This document shows positions 26,727 through 33,317 of a stretch of 33,317 nt of DNA, in pieces. A program made the position numbers and the translations under genes. The stretch is from Sorangium cellulosum (GTDB taxonomy: Bacteria > Myxococcota_A > Polyangia > Polyangiales > Polyangiaceae), in NCBI RefSeq assembly GCF_001589285.1, contig NZ_JEMA01000291.1:1-33317 (forward strand). Direction: 5' to 3'. Every line of letters starts with the position of its first letter. Positions within the stretch are counted from its first letter, which is position 1. The notes below the pieces were generated by a model that was not told where the DNA came from, did not search any database, and saw only the letters and a program-made list of their open reading frames with translations.

Positions 26727-27461
26727 TTACAACGACTTCTTCAGCGGGTTGTTGAAGAAGCTCTCCAGGAGCACGCTGCCCTCCGGCGCGCCGAGCGAGG
26801 CGAGCCGGTCGCGGATCGGGTAGATGACGGCGCCGTCGCCCGCGCAGAGCACGGCGTCGCGGGGCCCGTCGGCGACGTGATCGCCGACGAGCGCGCACGC
26901 GCGCGCCGGCCGCTCGGGGTGGCCGACAGGGAGGAAGCCGCCGGCGACAGTCAGGCGGGCGGCGGCGGGGAGGCGCTCGCGGACGAACGCCTCGGGGACG
27001 AAATAGTCGCCTTCCTCGACGAGCCAGAGCAGGTCGAGCTGCGCGGCGCCGGCGGCGGCCGCGCTCCGCGCGATCCCGAGGGCCGCGGTGATCCCGGTGT
27101 CGGTGGCGATCACGAGCGCGCGGCCGGAGAAGCCGGGCGGGAGCCGCAGCTTGCCCCAGGGGCCGCTCCACTCGAGCTCCGCGCCCACGGCGATGTCGTT
27201 GAGCACGTTCGACGCCGGCCCGGCGCCGATGCGCTTGACCGCGATCTCGACGGCGCGCTGCTCGGCGTCGCTCGAGAGCATGGAGTAGGCGCGCTTCGCG
27301 AGCTTGCCGCCGGGCAGGGTGACCCCGCTGTTGATGATCACGTACTGCCCGCCGGCGAAGCCAAGCTCCGCGCCGTCGACGCGCTCGACGCGCAGCAGCC
27401 GGGCGCCCTGCCCGATCGGCTCCGCGTGGGCGATCCTGATCTTCGCGCTGCCCTGGGCCAT
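26727..27461 (-). CDS. ferredoxin-NADP reductase-like flavoprotein in the corrin operon
   Basis: A 244-residue protein of the FNR superfamily. It has the FAD-binding RAYS (57-60), 'GPASNVLNDIAVGAELEWSGPWGKLRLP', the pyridine-nucleotide loop 'ATDTGITAALGIAR' (from 119), 'CAGDGAVIYPIRDRL' (from 206) and a C-terminal 'FFNNPLKKSL'. There is no iron-sulfur domain, so it is a simple two-domain reductase. ATG at 27461 has GGAG about eight bases upstream. It sits between the DUF3209-like gene and cbiD. It may reduce cobalt-precorrin-6A in place of CbiJ/CobK, reduce Co(II) corrinoid for CobO, or pass electrons to the CbiX iron-sulfur domain. All three are inferences from context. Confidence 0.85.
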   Translation of the reverse strand: MAQGSAKIRIAHAEPIGQGARLLRVERVDGAELGFAGGQYVIINSGVTLPGGKLAKRAYSMLSSDAEQRAVEIAVKRIGAGPASNVLNDIAVGAELEWSGPWGKLRLPPGFSGRALVIATDTGITAALGIARSAAAAGAAQLDLLWLVEEGDYFVPEAFVRERLPAAARLTVAGGFLPVGHPERPARACALVGDHVADGPRDAVLCAGDGAVIYPIRDRLASLGAPEGSVLLESFFNNPLKKSL

Positions 27462-27483
27462 GGGTCCACTCCGTCTCCTCGGC

Positions 27484-27885
27484 TCACTCGGCCGGCGCTG
27501 ATTCCTCGGATTGCTCTGCCGGGTAGATCTCGTGAACGAAGTCGTGCATCTCCTCGAGCTCCCTGTAGAGCCGGCCGAGCCCGTCGACCTGGGCGCGGAG
27601 GTCGAGCTCGACCTGCTTCGTGAGGATGAGCAGCGAGCGCAGGTAAGGCAGCTTTGCGTCCCCCGTCGGGGTCTTCGCGACCTTCTCCTGGAGCTCGGCG
27701 AGCGACCCCTCGAACAGGCGCGAGAGGCTCCTGAGATCTCCGGCGCGCAGCATCGCCGAGACAGGACCCGGCTCGGCCGCCGCGGGGCCGAGCTCGGCGA
27801 GCTCGTGCGCGCGCTCGCCGGGGTCGTCGATGCCCAGGATGTTCATGAGCCCAAGGCGGAGCGCGGCGATCTCGTGACAGGCCAT
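27484..27885 (-). CDS. DUF3209-like small protein, first gene of the corrin operon
   Basis: A 133-residue, mostly helical protein starting 'MACHEIAALRLGLMNILGIDDP', with a Cys-His pair at residues 3-4. From memory this start matches the DUF3209 family, which occurs in haloarchaeal cobalamin clusters; I could not check it. The rest ('LYRELEEMHDFVHEIYP') looks like a helical bundle, and no catalytic motif is visible. ATG at 27885 has AGGAGA about eight bases upstream. It is followed after 22 bp by the FNR-like gene, so the two are co-transcribed with cbiD and the rest. It could be a partner or metal-handling factor. Function unknown. Confidence 0.8.
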   Translation of the reverse strand: MACHEIAALRLGLMNILGIDDPGERAHELAELGPAAAEPGPVSAMLRAGDLRSLSRLFEGSLAELQEKVAKTPTGDAKLPYLRSLLILTKQVELDLRAQVDGLGRLYRELEEMHDFVHEIYPAEQSEESAPAE

Positions 27886-28046
27886 GTCGGTTCTCCTGTG
27901 CGGCCTCCTACCAGCTAGGGAGGAGCGCGGGAAGGAGCAGGACGGGAGAAGAGAAGCGAGCGCCGCAGTGTGCGCGAGCCGTAGCGCGGTCCGGTGTCGC
28001 CTCGTCGGGCGGGGCGGCCGCGCCGCTCCGATCGGGGGTGCCGGGA

Positions 28047-28853
28047 TCAGAGCGCGTCGGTGCGCTCGAGGAGCACGCCCGCGGCGGCGACGGCGATCGC
28101 GGCGAGCGGGGCGGCGATCGCCAGCGCGGCCGGGCCGAGCCAGGCCGAGGTGGCGTCGCTCCAGAGCAGCGACGCGAGCACGCTCGCTTCCCTGAGCCCC
28201 TCGTGCGCCTCGAACGCGTCGGGCCGGTAGATGAACGCCGCCGTGGGCATCAGCGGCGCGATCCACGCGCCCGACGCGACCAGGAGCGCGTGGAAGCCGT
28301 CTCGCATCCGCGCCAGGAGCGGCAGGAGCGCCGAGAGCAGCGCGATCGCGAGCGCGACGAGGAAGAGGCCGCCGCCGAGCGCGCCGGCCACGCTGATCAT
28401 GTCGCGCGCCGCGATGTACGGCGCGACGGCGACCGCTGTACAGGCCGCGACCACAACGCCCGCCCCGGCCCCGGCGAGCAGCGAGGGCGCCGCGCGCGCG
28501 GCGAGGAGGACGCGGGGGCGGATCGGCTTGGCGAGCAGGAGCTCGAGCCGGTGCTCCTCTCGCGCCGTGACCGTCGCGTCGACGAGGCCCGCCAGGGCGA
28601 CGAAGTACGCGACGAAATAGGTGGCGAGGAGATCGTTGATGAGGAGCACGGCGGCCATCCCCTCGATGTCGAAGGCCTGCTCGAGGAAGCGGATGACCTG
28701 CGCCGGCAGGCGCACGATGAGCGCGTGGCTGCCGAGCACCACGAGCACGCCGGCGATCGCCGCGACGAGCGAGGCGCGGAGCGGGGCGCGGCGCGCTTCG
28801 AGCGCGAAGTAGCCGCGGAGCGAGCCCGCGGCGGGGGCGGCCGCCCGGGTCAT
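28047..28853 (-). CDS. ABC-2 type transporter permease (second)
   Basis: A 268-residue membrane protein with about six hydrophobic segments, for example 'LVAAIAGVLVVLGSHALIV', 'LLATYFVAYFVALAGLVD' and 'ALAIAAPLAAIAVAAAGVLL'. The cytoplasmic 'DATVTAREEHRLELLLAKPIRPRVLLAAR' is the conserved loop of NosY/ABC-2 permeases. ATG at 28853 overlaps the stop codon of the first permease gene. It is the last gene of the TetR-led operon and lies 161 bp before the corrin operon on the same strand, so read-through is possible. The substrate is unknown. Confidence 0.87.
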   Translation of the reverse strand: MTRAAAPAAGSLRGYFALEARRAPLRASLVAAIAGVLVVLGSHALIVRLPAQVIRFLEQAFDIEGMAAVLLINDLLATYFVAYFVALAGLVDATVTAREEHRLELLLAKPIRPRVLLAARAAPSLLAGAGAGVVVAACTAVAVAPYIAARDMISVAGALGGGLFLVALAIALLSALLPLLARMRDGFHALLVASGAWIAPLMPTAAFIYRPDAFEAHEGLREASVLASLLWSDATSAWLGPAALAIAAPLAAIAVAAAGVLLERTDAL

Positions 28854-29617
28854 GCTTCCATCCTCCGGACGCCCGCGGCGCCCACCGCGATGGTGAGGGC
28901 GGTGAGGGCGGTGAGCGCGAGCATGGGGGGGCCGAGCACGGCGGGGCCGAGGTGGTCGAGGCTCCCGAGGCCGAGCGCGCCGAGGGTGATCGGGTTCGCG
29001 AGGGTGAGGCTCCGCCAGGCGGGCTGGTAGAAGCCGATGAGCGAGAGGCCCACGAGGCCCCCCAGCGTGGCGAACCCGATCAGCGCCGAGGCGCCGCGGT
29101 GCCTCACCCACGCGGCGATCGCGGCGCAGAGCGCTGTCGCGAAGAGCGCCGCGAAGGCGTGGAGCGACATCGCGCCGAGGAAGGGGCCGGGGCGGAAGCC
29201 GGGGACGCGCGCCGTGAAGTAGGCGGCGCCGGCGAGCTGGGTCGCGACGTGCAGGGTCACCATCACCGCGCACGCGCTCAGCGCGCGGAGCACGAAATAG
29301 CGAGGGATCGAGAGCGGCTTGCTGGCGAGGAGCGGCAGCACGCCGGTGTCGCGCTCGCGGAGCACGACGCCGCTGGCGAGCACCACGGGGAGGAACGCGA
29401 TCACCTTGTTCATCGTCAGGTCGATCCACACGTACATGAAGACCTGGAACGGCGTGGCGTCGCCGAACCAGGCAGAGATCGCGGCGCGCACGTGATCGGG
29501 CGGCCGCGCGAGCACGACGGGGATCGCGACGAGGGCGTAGGCGAGCATCGCGACGCAGAGCCACGTCTTCCGCTCGCGGAGCGTCGTGAGGTAGTCGAGC
29601 CAGAGGAGGCGGATCAC
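28850..29617 (-). CDS. ABC-2 type transporter permease (first)
   Basis: A 255-residue membrane protein with about six helices. It begins 'MIRLLWLDYLTTLRERKTWLCVAML' and contains 'VVLASGVVLRERDTGVLPLLASKPLSIPRYFVLRAL', the loop that couples ABC-2/NosY-type permeases to the ATPase. GTG at 29617 overlaps the ATPase stop codon by four bases. It is a diverged partner of the next permease and probably forms a heterodimer with it. Export rather than import is usual for this class. Substrate unknown. Confidence 0.87.
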   Translation of the reverse strand: MIRLLWLDYLTTLRERKTWLCVAMLAYALVAIPVVLARPPDHVRAAISAWFGDATPFQVFMYVWIDLTMNKVIAFLPVVLASGVVLRERDTGVLPLLASKPLSIPRYFVLRALSACAVMVTLHVATQLAGAAYFTARVPGFRPGPFLGAMSLHAFAALFATALCAAIAAWVRHRGASALIGFATLGGLVGLSLIGFYQPAWRSLTLANPITLGALGLGSLDHLGPAVLGPPMLALTALTALTIAVGAAGVRRMEA

Positions 29618-30351
29618 GCGGCCTCCCTGCGCACGAGCGCGAGGTAGAGATCGTCCATGGTGCGCGCGCCGTGCGCGTCCTTGAGGCGCTCGACCTCGTC
29701 GCAGGCGACGAGGCGCGCGCGGTGCATGACCGCGACGCGCCGGCAGAGGGCCTCGACGTCGGAGAGGATGTGCGACGAGAACACGATGGTGACGCCGCGC
29801 TCGCGCGCGAGCGCGCGGAGCACCTCGAGGAGCTCGTGGCGGCCGAGGGGATCGAGGCCCGAGGTCGGCTCGTCGAGCAGGAGCACCGCGGGCTCGTTGA
29901 TCAGCGCCTGGGCGATGCCGACCTTCTGGGCCATGCCGGTGGAGAAGCCGCGCAGCGGGCGGTCGGCCTCGCGCTCGATCCCGAAGCGGCGCAGGAGGGC
30001 GTCGGCGCGCGCGGCCGCGACGTCGCGGGGCAGCGCGAACATCGCAGCGATGTAGTGGAGGAAGCCGCGCGCCGTCATGTCGGGGGGCAGCGAGTACGAC
30101 GCGGGCAGGTAACCCGCGTTCCGTCGGACCTCGAGCGTCTCGTGGACGACGTCGCGCCCGAGCACGCGCGCGGTGCCCGCGGTGGGCCGGGTCAGGCCGA
30201 GGAGCATGCGCAAGGTCGTTGTCTTGCCGGCGCCGTTGTGCCCCATGAAGCCGAAGATCTCGCCGGCCGCCACGGTGAAGCTCACGCCGTCGACGGCCGT
30301 GACCTTCCCGAAGCGCTTGCCGAGCGCGTTCACCTCGATCGCCTGGTTCAT
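29614..30351 (-). CDS. ABC transporter ATP-binding protein (ABC-2/NosF-like)
   Basis: A 245-residue ATPase with Walker A GHNGAGKTT, the Q-loop region 'AGYLPASYSLPPDMTARGFLHYIAAMF', signature 'FSTGMAQKVGIAQALI' and Walker B 'VLLLDEPTSGLDP' followed by the H-loop 'VFSSHILSDVEAL'. It energises the two ABC-2 permeases encoded downstream. ATG at 30351 overlaps the tetR stop codon. The family includes exporters of drugs, lipids and polysaccharides and NosF; none can be singled out. Confidence 0.93.
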   Translation of the reverse strand: MNQAIEVNALGKRFGKVTAVDGVSFTVAAGEIFGFMGHNGAGKTTTLRMLLGLTRPTAGTARVLGRDVVHETLEVRRNAGYLPASYSLPPDMTARGFLHYIAAMFALPRDVAAARADALLRRFGIEREADRPLRGFSTGMAQKVGIAQALINEPAVLLLDEPTSGLDPLGRHELLEVLRALARERGVTIVFSSHILSDVEALCRRVAVMHRARLVACDEVERLKDAHGARTMDDLYLALVRREAA

Positions 30352-31049
30352 CGCTTGCTCCTCGCGCGCGACGCTGTCGCGCGCTGCTTCGTGGGGATCG
30401 TGTTCGTGGAGGTCGTCTCCGTGGAGGTCGTCGCGGGGCGCGCGGCCAGGCCGGCGCGGAAGATGTCGGCGATCGCGTCGAGCGTGCGCTCGCCGGCGAA
30501 GGCGCTGAACGACGTGACCAGCCCGAGGTGCTGGGGCGCGAAGCGCAGCACGCCGAGGACGAAGGGGATCGCGTCGCGATCGACGTCGGGCCGGATCTCG
30601 CCGCGCGCGATGCCCTCGTCGACCCAGCCGTTGATCTGGGCGAGCTGCGCCTTCGCGGCGGCGGCGCTCGCGGCGTCGTCGAGCAGGCGGAGCGCGCGGA
30701 GGTCGGGGTCCTCGCGGAGGAGCTTGCCGAAGAGCGGCTCGGCCGCCTGCTGGCGGTAGGCGAAGCGGAGGGTCGCGACGAGGCGATCGAGCGGGGACTC
30801 CAGGCCGAGCACCTCGGCGGCGAAGCGCGCGCGGATCGCGGCGAACGATCGCTCGACCACCTCGCGCAGGAGCGACTCCTTGTCGGCGAACTCGAGGTAG
30901 AGGGCGCCCTTCGCGCAGCCGGCCTCGGCGGCGACGGCGTCGAGGTTGGTGCCCTTGAACCCGCGCTCGATGAAGTGGCGCCTGGCGGCTTCGAGGATCC
31001 TGGTGCGCCGCGCAGGGTCGCGGGGCTTGTCGGGGCGGCGAGCTGGCAA
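30348..31049 (-). CDS. TetR-family transcriptional regulator
   Basis: A 233-residue regulator with the N-terminal HTH 'RRTRILEAARRHFIERGFKGTNLDAVAAEAGCAKGALYLEFADKESLLREVVE' (about 14-66) and a variable helical ligand domain. A Thr/Arg/Ser-rich tail ends the protein. The likely start is TTG at 31049; no other start codon fits before the HTH. It has no ribosome site, and the transcript probably begins at or within two bases of it. It heads the operon with the ABC-2 transporter and very likely represses its own promoter through the palindrome at 31060-31083. The inducing ligand is unknown. Confidence 0.92.
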   Translation of the reverse strand: MPARRPDKPRDPARRTRILEAARRHFIERGFKGTNLDAVAAEAGCAKGALYLEFADKESLLREVVERSFAAIRARFAAEVLGLESPLDRLVATLRFAYRQQAAEPLFGKLLREDPDLRALRLLDDAASAAAAKAQLAQINGWVDEGIARGEIRPDVDRDAIPFVLGVLRFAPQHLGLVTSFSAFAGERTLDAIADIFRAGLAARPATTSTETTSTNTIPTKQRATASRARSKR

Positions 31050-31084
31050 GGTACTTATATGACTGATCCGGACATCTGAGTCAA
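31047..31084 (-). promoter_or_regulatory. tetR promoter with operator; likely leaderless transcript
   Basis: On the minus strand TTGACT (31084-31079) is the -35 element. The -10 is CATATA (31061-31056, 17-nt spacer) or TATAAG (31059-31054, 19-nt spacer). The start point would fall on the TTG start codon at 31049-31047. A 24-bp imperfect palindrome with perfect 5-bp arms TGACT/AGTCA (31060-31083) fills the spacer, the usual place for a TetR operator. Confidence 0.65.
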
Positions 31085-31163
31085 ATTTGGTAGCGACCCG
31101 CGGCGGGACGGGGTGAGCGGAGCACGGGTCACGCGAGGAGGCGCGCCGGCCTGGCGCCGCGCC

Positions 31164-32351
31164 TCACTGCATGATGTCGTCGACGAGCCGCGCCACGAGC
31201 CGGTCGCCGAGCAGGTGCTCTTCCACGAGGTCCTTCGCGTCCTCCTCGCGGACGCCGCGGTACCAGACCCCGTCCGGGTAGACGGCCACCGTCGGCCCCT
31301 CGCCGCAGCGCCCCATGCACGACGTCCTCGTCACGCGGATCTGCTGCTGCTGGCCCGCCTGCTTCAGGCGCCGGCGCAGCGCCTCGAGCAGCGCCAGGCT
31401 GCCGCGGTCCACGCAGTCGGCGTTGCCGCAGACGAGCACGTGCTTGCGCAGCGAGCGGTGCGCGTGCGGGTGGTTCGACGCCTGCGTGTGCGTCAGCGTG
31501 TGGCGGACGCTGTAGAGCATCGCCTTCAGCCCGCCGACCTCGCGCGCGAGGCCCGGCAGGGCCGTGCGGTACATGCATGTGTCGCAGGGGAGGGGCGCCT
31601 CGCCGGCGAGCGCCTGGCGCGCGCGCTCGTCGATGAGCCCGGACAGCGCGCTCGACCGGCCGAGGTGCGGCGCGAGCGACGCGCGGATCCACGGGTACGT
31701 CGCCGAGAAGCGGTCGACCTGCTCGGCGAGCCTGGTCATGAGCCGCCCGGCGAAGAGGAAGTAGGGGACGACAACGACGCGCTCGGGCCGCTGGCGCGCG
31801 ACGCGCTCGAGCGTCTCCTCGACCGAGGGCCGGGTGATGCCGATGAAGGTCGGCTCGACGAGCTGGAGCCCCCGGCCCTCGCCGATGAGCCGCGCCATCT
31901 TGCAGAAATCGCCGTTCGCGTCCGGGTCGCTGGCCCCGCGCCCCACCACGACGAGCGCCGTCCGGGCGCGCGCCGCCGGCTCCTCCGGCAGCACGGACGC
32001 CGCCCGCTCGAAGGCGATCTCCGCGAGCGCCGGGTGCACGCCGAGGGGCCGCGCCGCGGAGAAGCGCACGCCCGGGAAGGCGGCCCGCGCCTGCTCGAGC
32101 GCGAGCGGGATGTCGTTCTTCACGTGCCCCGCCGCGAACAGGAAGAGCGGCACGACGGCCACCCGGGACACCTGCGCCGCGAGCGCCGCGAGCGCGTCGG
32201 CGAGGTGCGGCGTCGCGAGCTCGATGTAGCCGTGCTGCACGACGAGCCCGGGCCGCGCCGCGCGGTGCTCGGCCACGAGCGCCTCGAACTCGGCGTTCGA
32301 CGCGGCGTCGCGGCTGCCGTGGCCGATCAGCAGGAGCCCTTCGTCATGCAT
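31164..32351 (-). CDS. cbiX: sirohydrochlorin cobaltochelatase with C-terminal [2Fe-2S] ferredoxin domain (long CbiX)
   Basis: A 395-residue protein that inserts cobalt into sirohydrochlorin. Residues 1-125 form the active chelatase half with metal-binding His11 ('LIGHGSRD') and His76 ('FAAGHVKND'). Residues 130-245 are the second half, where both His are replaced by Arg ('VGRGASDPDAN', 'FAGRLMTRL'), as expected for CbiX. A CDTCM motif (Cys256, Cys259) and a His-rich stretch (284-304) follow, then a thioredoxin-like ferredoxin domain with Cys308, Cys313, Cys345 and Cys349 ('VCGNADC', 'SCMGRC'). Early cobalt insertion marks the oxygen-independent pathway. ATG at 32351 lies 25 bp inside the end of cbiO. 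The Fe-S role (redox sensing or electron transfer) is not known. Confidence 0.95.
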   Translation of the reverse strand: MHDEGLLLIGHGSRDAASNAEFEALVAEHRAARPGLVVQHGYIELATPHLADALAALAAQVSRVAVVPLFLFAAGHVKNDIPLALEQARAAFPGVRFSAARPLGVHPALAEIAFERAASVLPEEPAARARTALVVVGRGASDPDANGDFCKMARLIGEGRGLQLVEPTFIGITRPSVEETLERVARQRPERVVVVPYFLFAGRLMTRLAEQVDRFSATYPWIRASLAPHLGRSSALSGLIDERARQALAGEAPLPCDTCMYRTALPGLAREVGGLKAMLYSVRHTLTHTQASNHPHAHRSLRKHVLVCGNADCVDRGSLALLEALRRRLKQAGQQQQIRVTRTSCMGRCGEGPTVAVYPDGVWYRGVREEDAKDLVEEHLLGDRLVARLVDDIMQ

Positions 32352-33175
32352 GCGAGCGCCTCCTCCAGGGTGAGCGGAAGTCCTGCGCGGCCGCGCGGCT
32401 CGGCCGGGGTCATCCGGGTCCAGAGCTCCGCGACCCACGGCCGCCGCAGGCGCGCCCGCGCGAGCAGCTCCCCCCGCGCGAACACCTCCCGCGGCGGCCC
32501 GTCCGCGAGGACCTGCCCGTCGCCGAGCAGGACCGCGCGCGTGGCGAAGAGCGGCACGAGATCGACAGCGTGCGTCGCGGTGACGAGCGTGGTCCCCTGC
32601 TGCTCCGAGAGCGCGCGCAGCGTCCGGCACAGGGCGAGCTCGCCCTCGGGGTCGAGCCCCGCGGTCGGCTCGTCGAGCAGCAGCACGCGCGGCTGCATCG
32701 CGAGCATCCCGGCGATGCACGCGCGCTTGCGCTCGCCGAAGCTCAGCGCCTCGATCGCGCGATCGGCGAGGTGCGCGATCTGCACGGCGGAGAGCGCCGC
32801 CTCCGCGCGGCGCCGCGCCTCGGGCGCGGGCAGGCCGAGGTTGCGCGGGCCGAAGAGGACGTCGTCGAGGAGGGTCGCGCCGAGGAGCTGGTCGTCCGGG
32901 TCCTGGAGCACGAGCGCGGCGCCCGCGGCGACGGCGTCCGACGGCGAGCCGACGCGGCGGCCCGCGATCTCGACGCCGCCGCCGGGCGCGGGGAGGAGCC
33001 CGACGAGCGCGCGGAGCAGCGCTGTCTTGCCGGCGCCGTTGCCGCCGAGCACCGCCACGGACTCGCCCTCGGCGACGTCGAGGCGCACGTCGCGCAGCAC
33101 GGCCGCGCAGCCGCGGTAGCCGATCGCCGTCGCGCGCATCGCGATCGCCGGCGCGCGCAGCGCGATCGCGCTCAC
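32327..33175 (-). CDS. cbiO: cobalt ECF-type ABC transporter ATP-binding protein (CbiO)
   Basis: A 282-residue ATPase of the energy-coupling-factor cobalt importer. It has Walker A GGNGAGKT, the Q-loop 'VLQDPDDQLLGATLLDDVLFGPRNLGLP' characteristic of CbiO/EcfA, signature 'LSFGERKRACIAGML' and Walker B 'VLLLDEPTAGLDPEGE' with His in 'TATHAVDLV'. GTG at 33175 overlaps the stop codon of cbiQ (GTGA). The stop codon lies inside cbiX, so import and chelation are translationally coupled. The ~35-residue C-terminal extension after 'DGPPREVFARGELLARARL' is common in CbiO. Confidence 0.95.
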   Translation of the reverse strand: MSAIALRAPAIAMRATAIGYRGCAAVLRDVRLDVAEGESVAVLGGNGAGKTALLRALVGLLPAPGGGVEIAGRRVGSPSDAVAAGAALVLQDPDDQLLGATLLDDVLFGPRNLGLPAPEARRRAEAALSAVQIAHLADRAIEALSFGERKRACIAGMLAMQPRVLLLDEPTAGLDPEGELALCRTLRALSEQQGTTLVTATHAVDLVPLFATRAVLLGDGQVLADGPPREVFARGELLARARLRRPWVAELWTRMTPAEPRGRAGLPLTLEEALACMTKGSC

Positions 33176-33317
33176 CCCGCGCCTCCCGCGGCCACGCAGA
33201 GCGTCAGCGCCAGGGCGGCGGCGGCGGCGAACGCGAGGTTCGCCGCGGGCGCGCTCGCGCGGCGGTCGGCGACCGGGAGCTTGCCCCGGTAGCCGCGGAG
33301 CTGCATCGCGACGGCGG
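33172..33317 (-). CDS. cbiQ: cobalt ECF transporter transmembrane protein CbiQ, C-terminal end
   Basis: The last ~48 codons of a gene continuing past the right edge. The readable end is 'AVAMQLRGYRGKLPVADRRASAPAANLAFAAAAALALTLCVAAGGAG'. 'AMQLRGYRGK' matches the coupling-helix region of CbiQ/EcfT proteins, and a final membrane helix follows. The TGA stop codon overlaps the cbiO start (GTGA), the usual cbiQ-cbiO arrangement. CbiM/CbiN would be expected further upstream, outside the window. Confidence 0.75.
   Translation of the reverse strand, partial: AVAMQLRGYRGKLPVADRRASAPAANLAFAAAAALALTLCVAAGGAG

Overview
The window is very GC-rich DNA with dense, mostly overlapping genes. It fits a large-genome myxobacterium of the Sorangium/Polyangium type; that placement is inferred from base composition, lineage-typical secreted proteins (FG-GAP repeats, PKD-like lipoproteins with a Cys-rich tail) and gene style, not from a marker gene. 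Most of the window is a cobalamin (vitamin B12) gene region on the minus strand.

Layout. 1-495: end of a plus-strand FG-GAP repeat protein. 561-1937: cytochrome P450. 2027-4893: head-to-tail duplication of a poly-Gly lipoprotein gene with its upstream region. 4975-10885: late cobalamin operon read leftwards (cobM/cbiF, cobO, cbiA, cobU, cbiB, cbiP). 11134-17766: sugar block with a minus-strand epimerase/dehydrogenase and, divergently, mutarotase lipoprotein, sugar-binding lipoprotein, double ABC ATPase and permease. 17767-20383: disturbed, lower-GC stretch with a truncated cobO copy, a 50-bp tandem repeat, three small minus-strand genes that may be a toxin-type cassette, and an AT-richer hairpin. 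20384-27885: corrin-ring operon (DUF3209-like protein, FNR-like flavoprotein, cbiD, cbiC, cbiET, cbiL, cbiG, cbiH, unknown ORF). 28047-31049: TetR regulator plus ABC-2 transporter. 31164-33317: cbiX, cbiO and the end of cbiQ.

How it works together. CbiQ and CbiO import cobalt, and CbiX inserts it into sirohydrochlorin. CbiL, CbiH, CbiF, CbiG, CbiD, CbiET and CbiC build the ring. CbiA and CbiP amidate it, CobO adenosylates, CbiB attaches the aminopropanol arm and CobU activates it. CbiX, CbiG and CbiD, with no CobG or CobN seen, indicate the early-cobalt ('anaerobic') route. No CbiJ/CobK reductase is visible; an FNR-like flavoprotein sits beside cbiD and is a candidate substitute. CobS, CobT and the precursor-supplying methyltransferase are not in the window.

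The most notable signals are the FNR-like and DUF3209-like genes in the corrin operon, the ~200-bp direct repeats (cobO and its fragment) bracketing cobM plus the sugar operon, the inverted 27-bp promoter/operator pair in the sugar divergon, the putative leaderless tetR promoter with a palindrome in its spacer, and the toxin-like cassette between the two halves of the B12 cluster. No tRNA, rRNA, CRISPR array, transposase or convincing B12 riboswitch was found.
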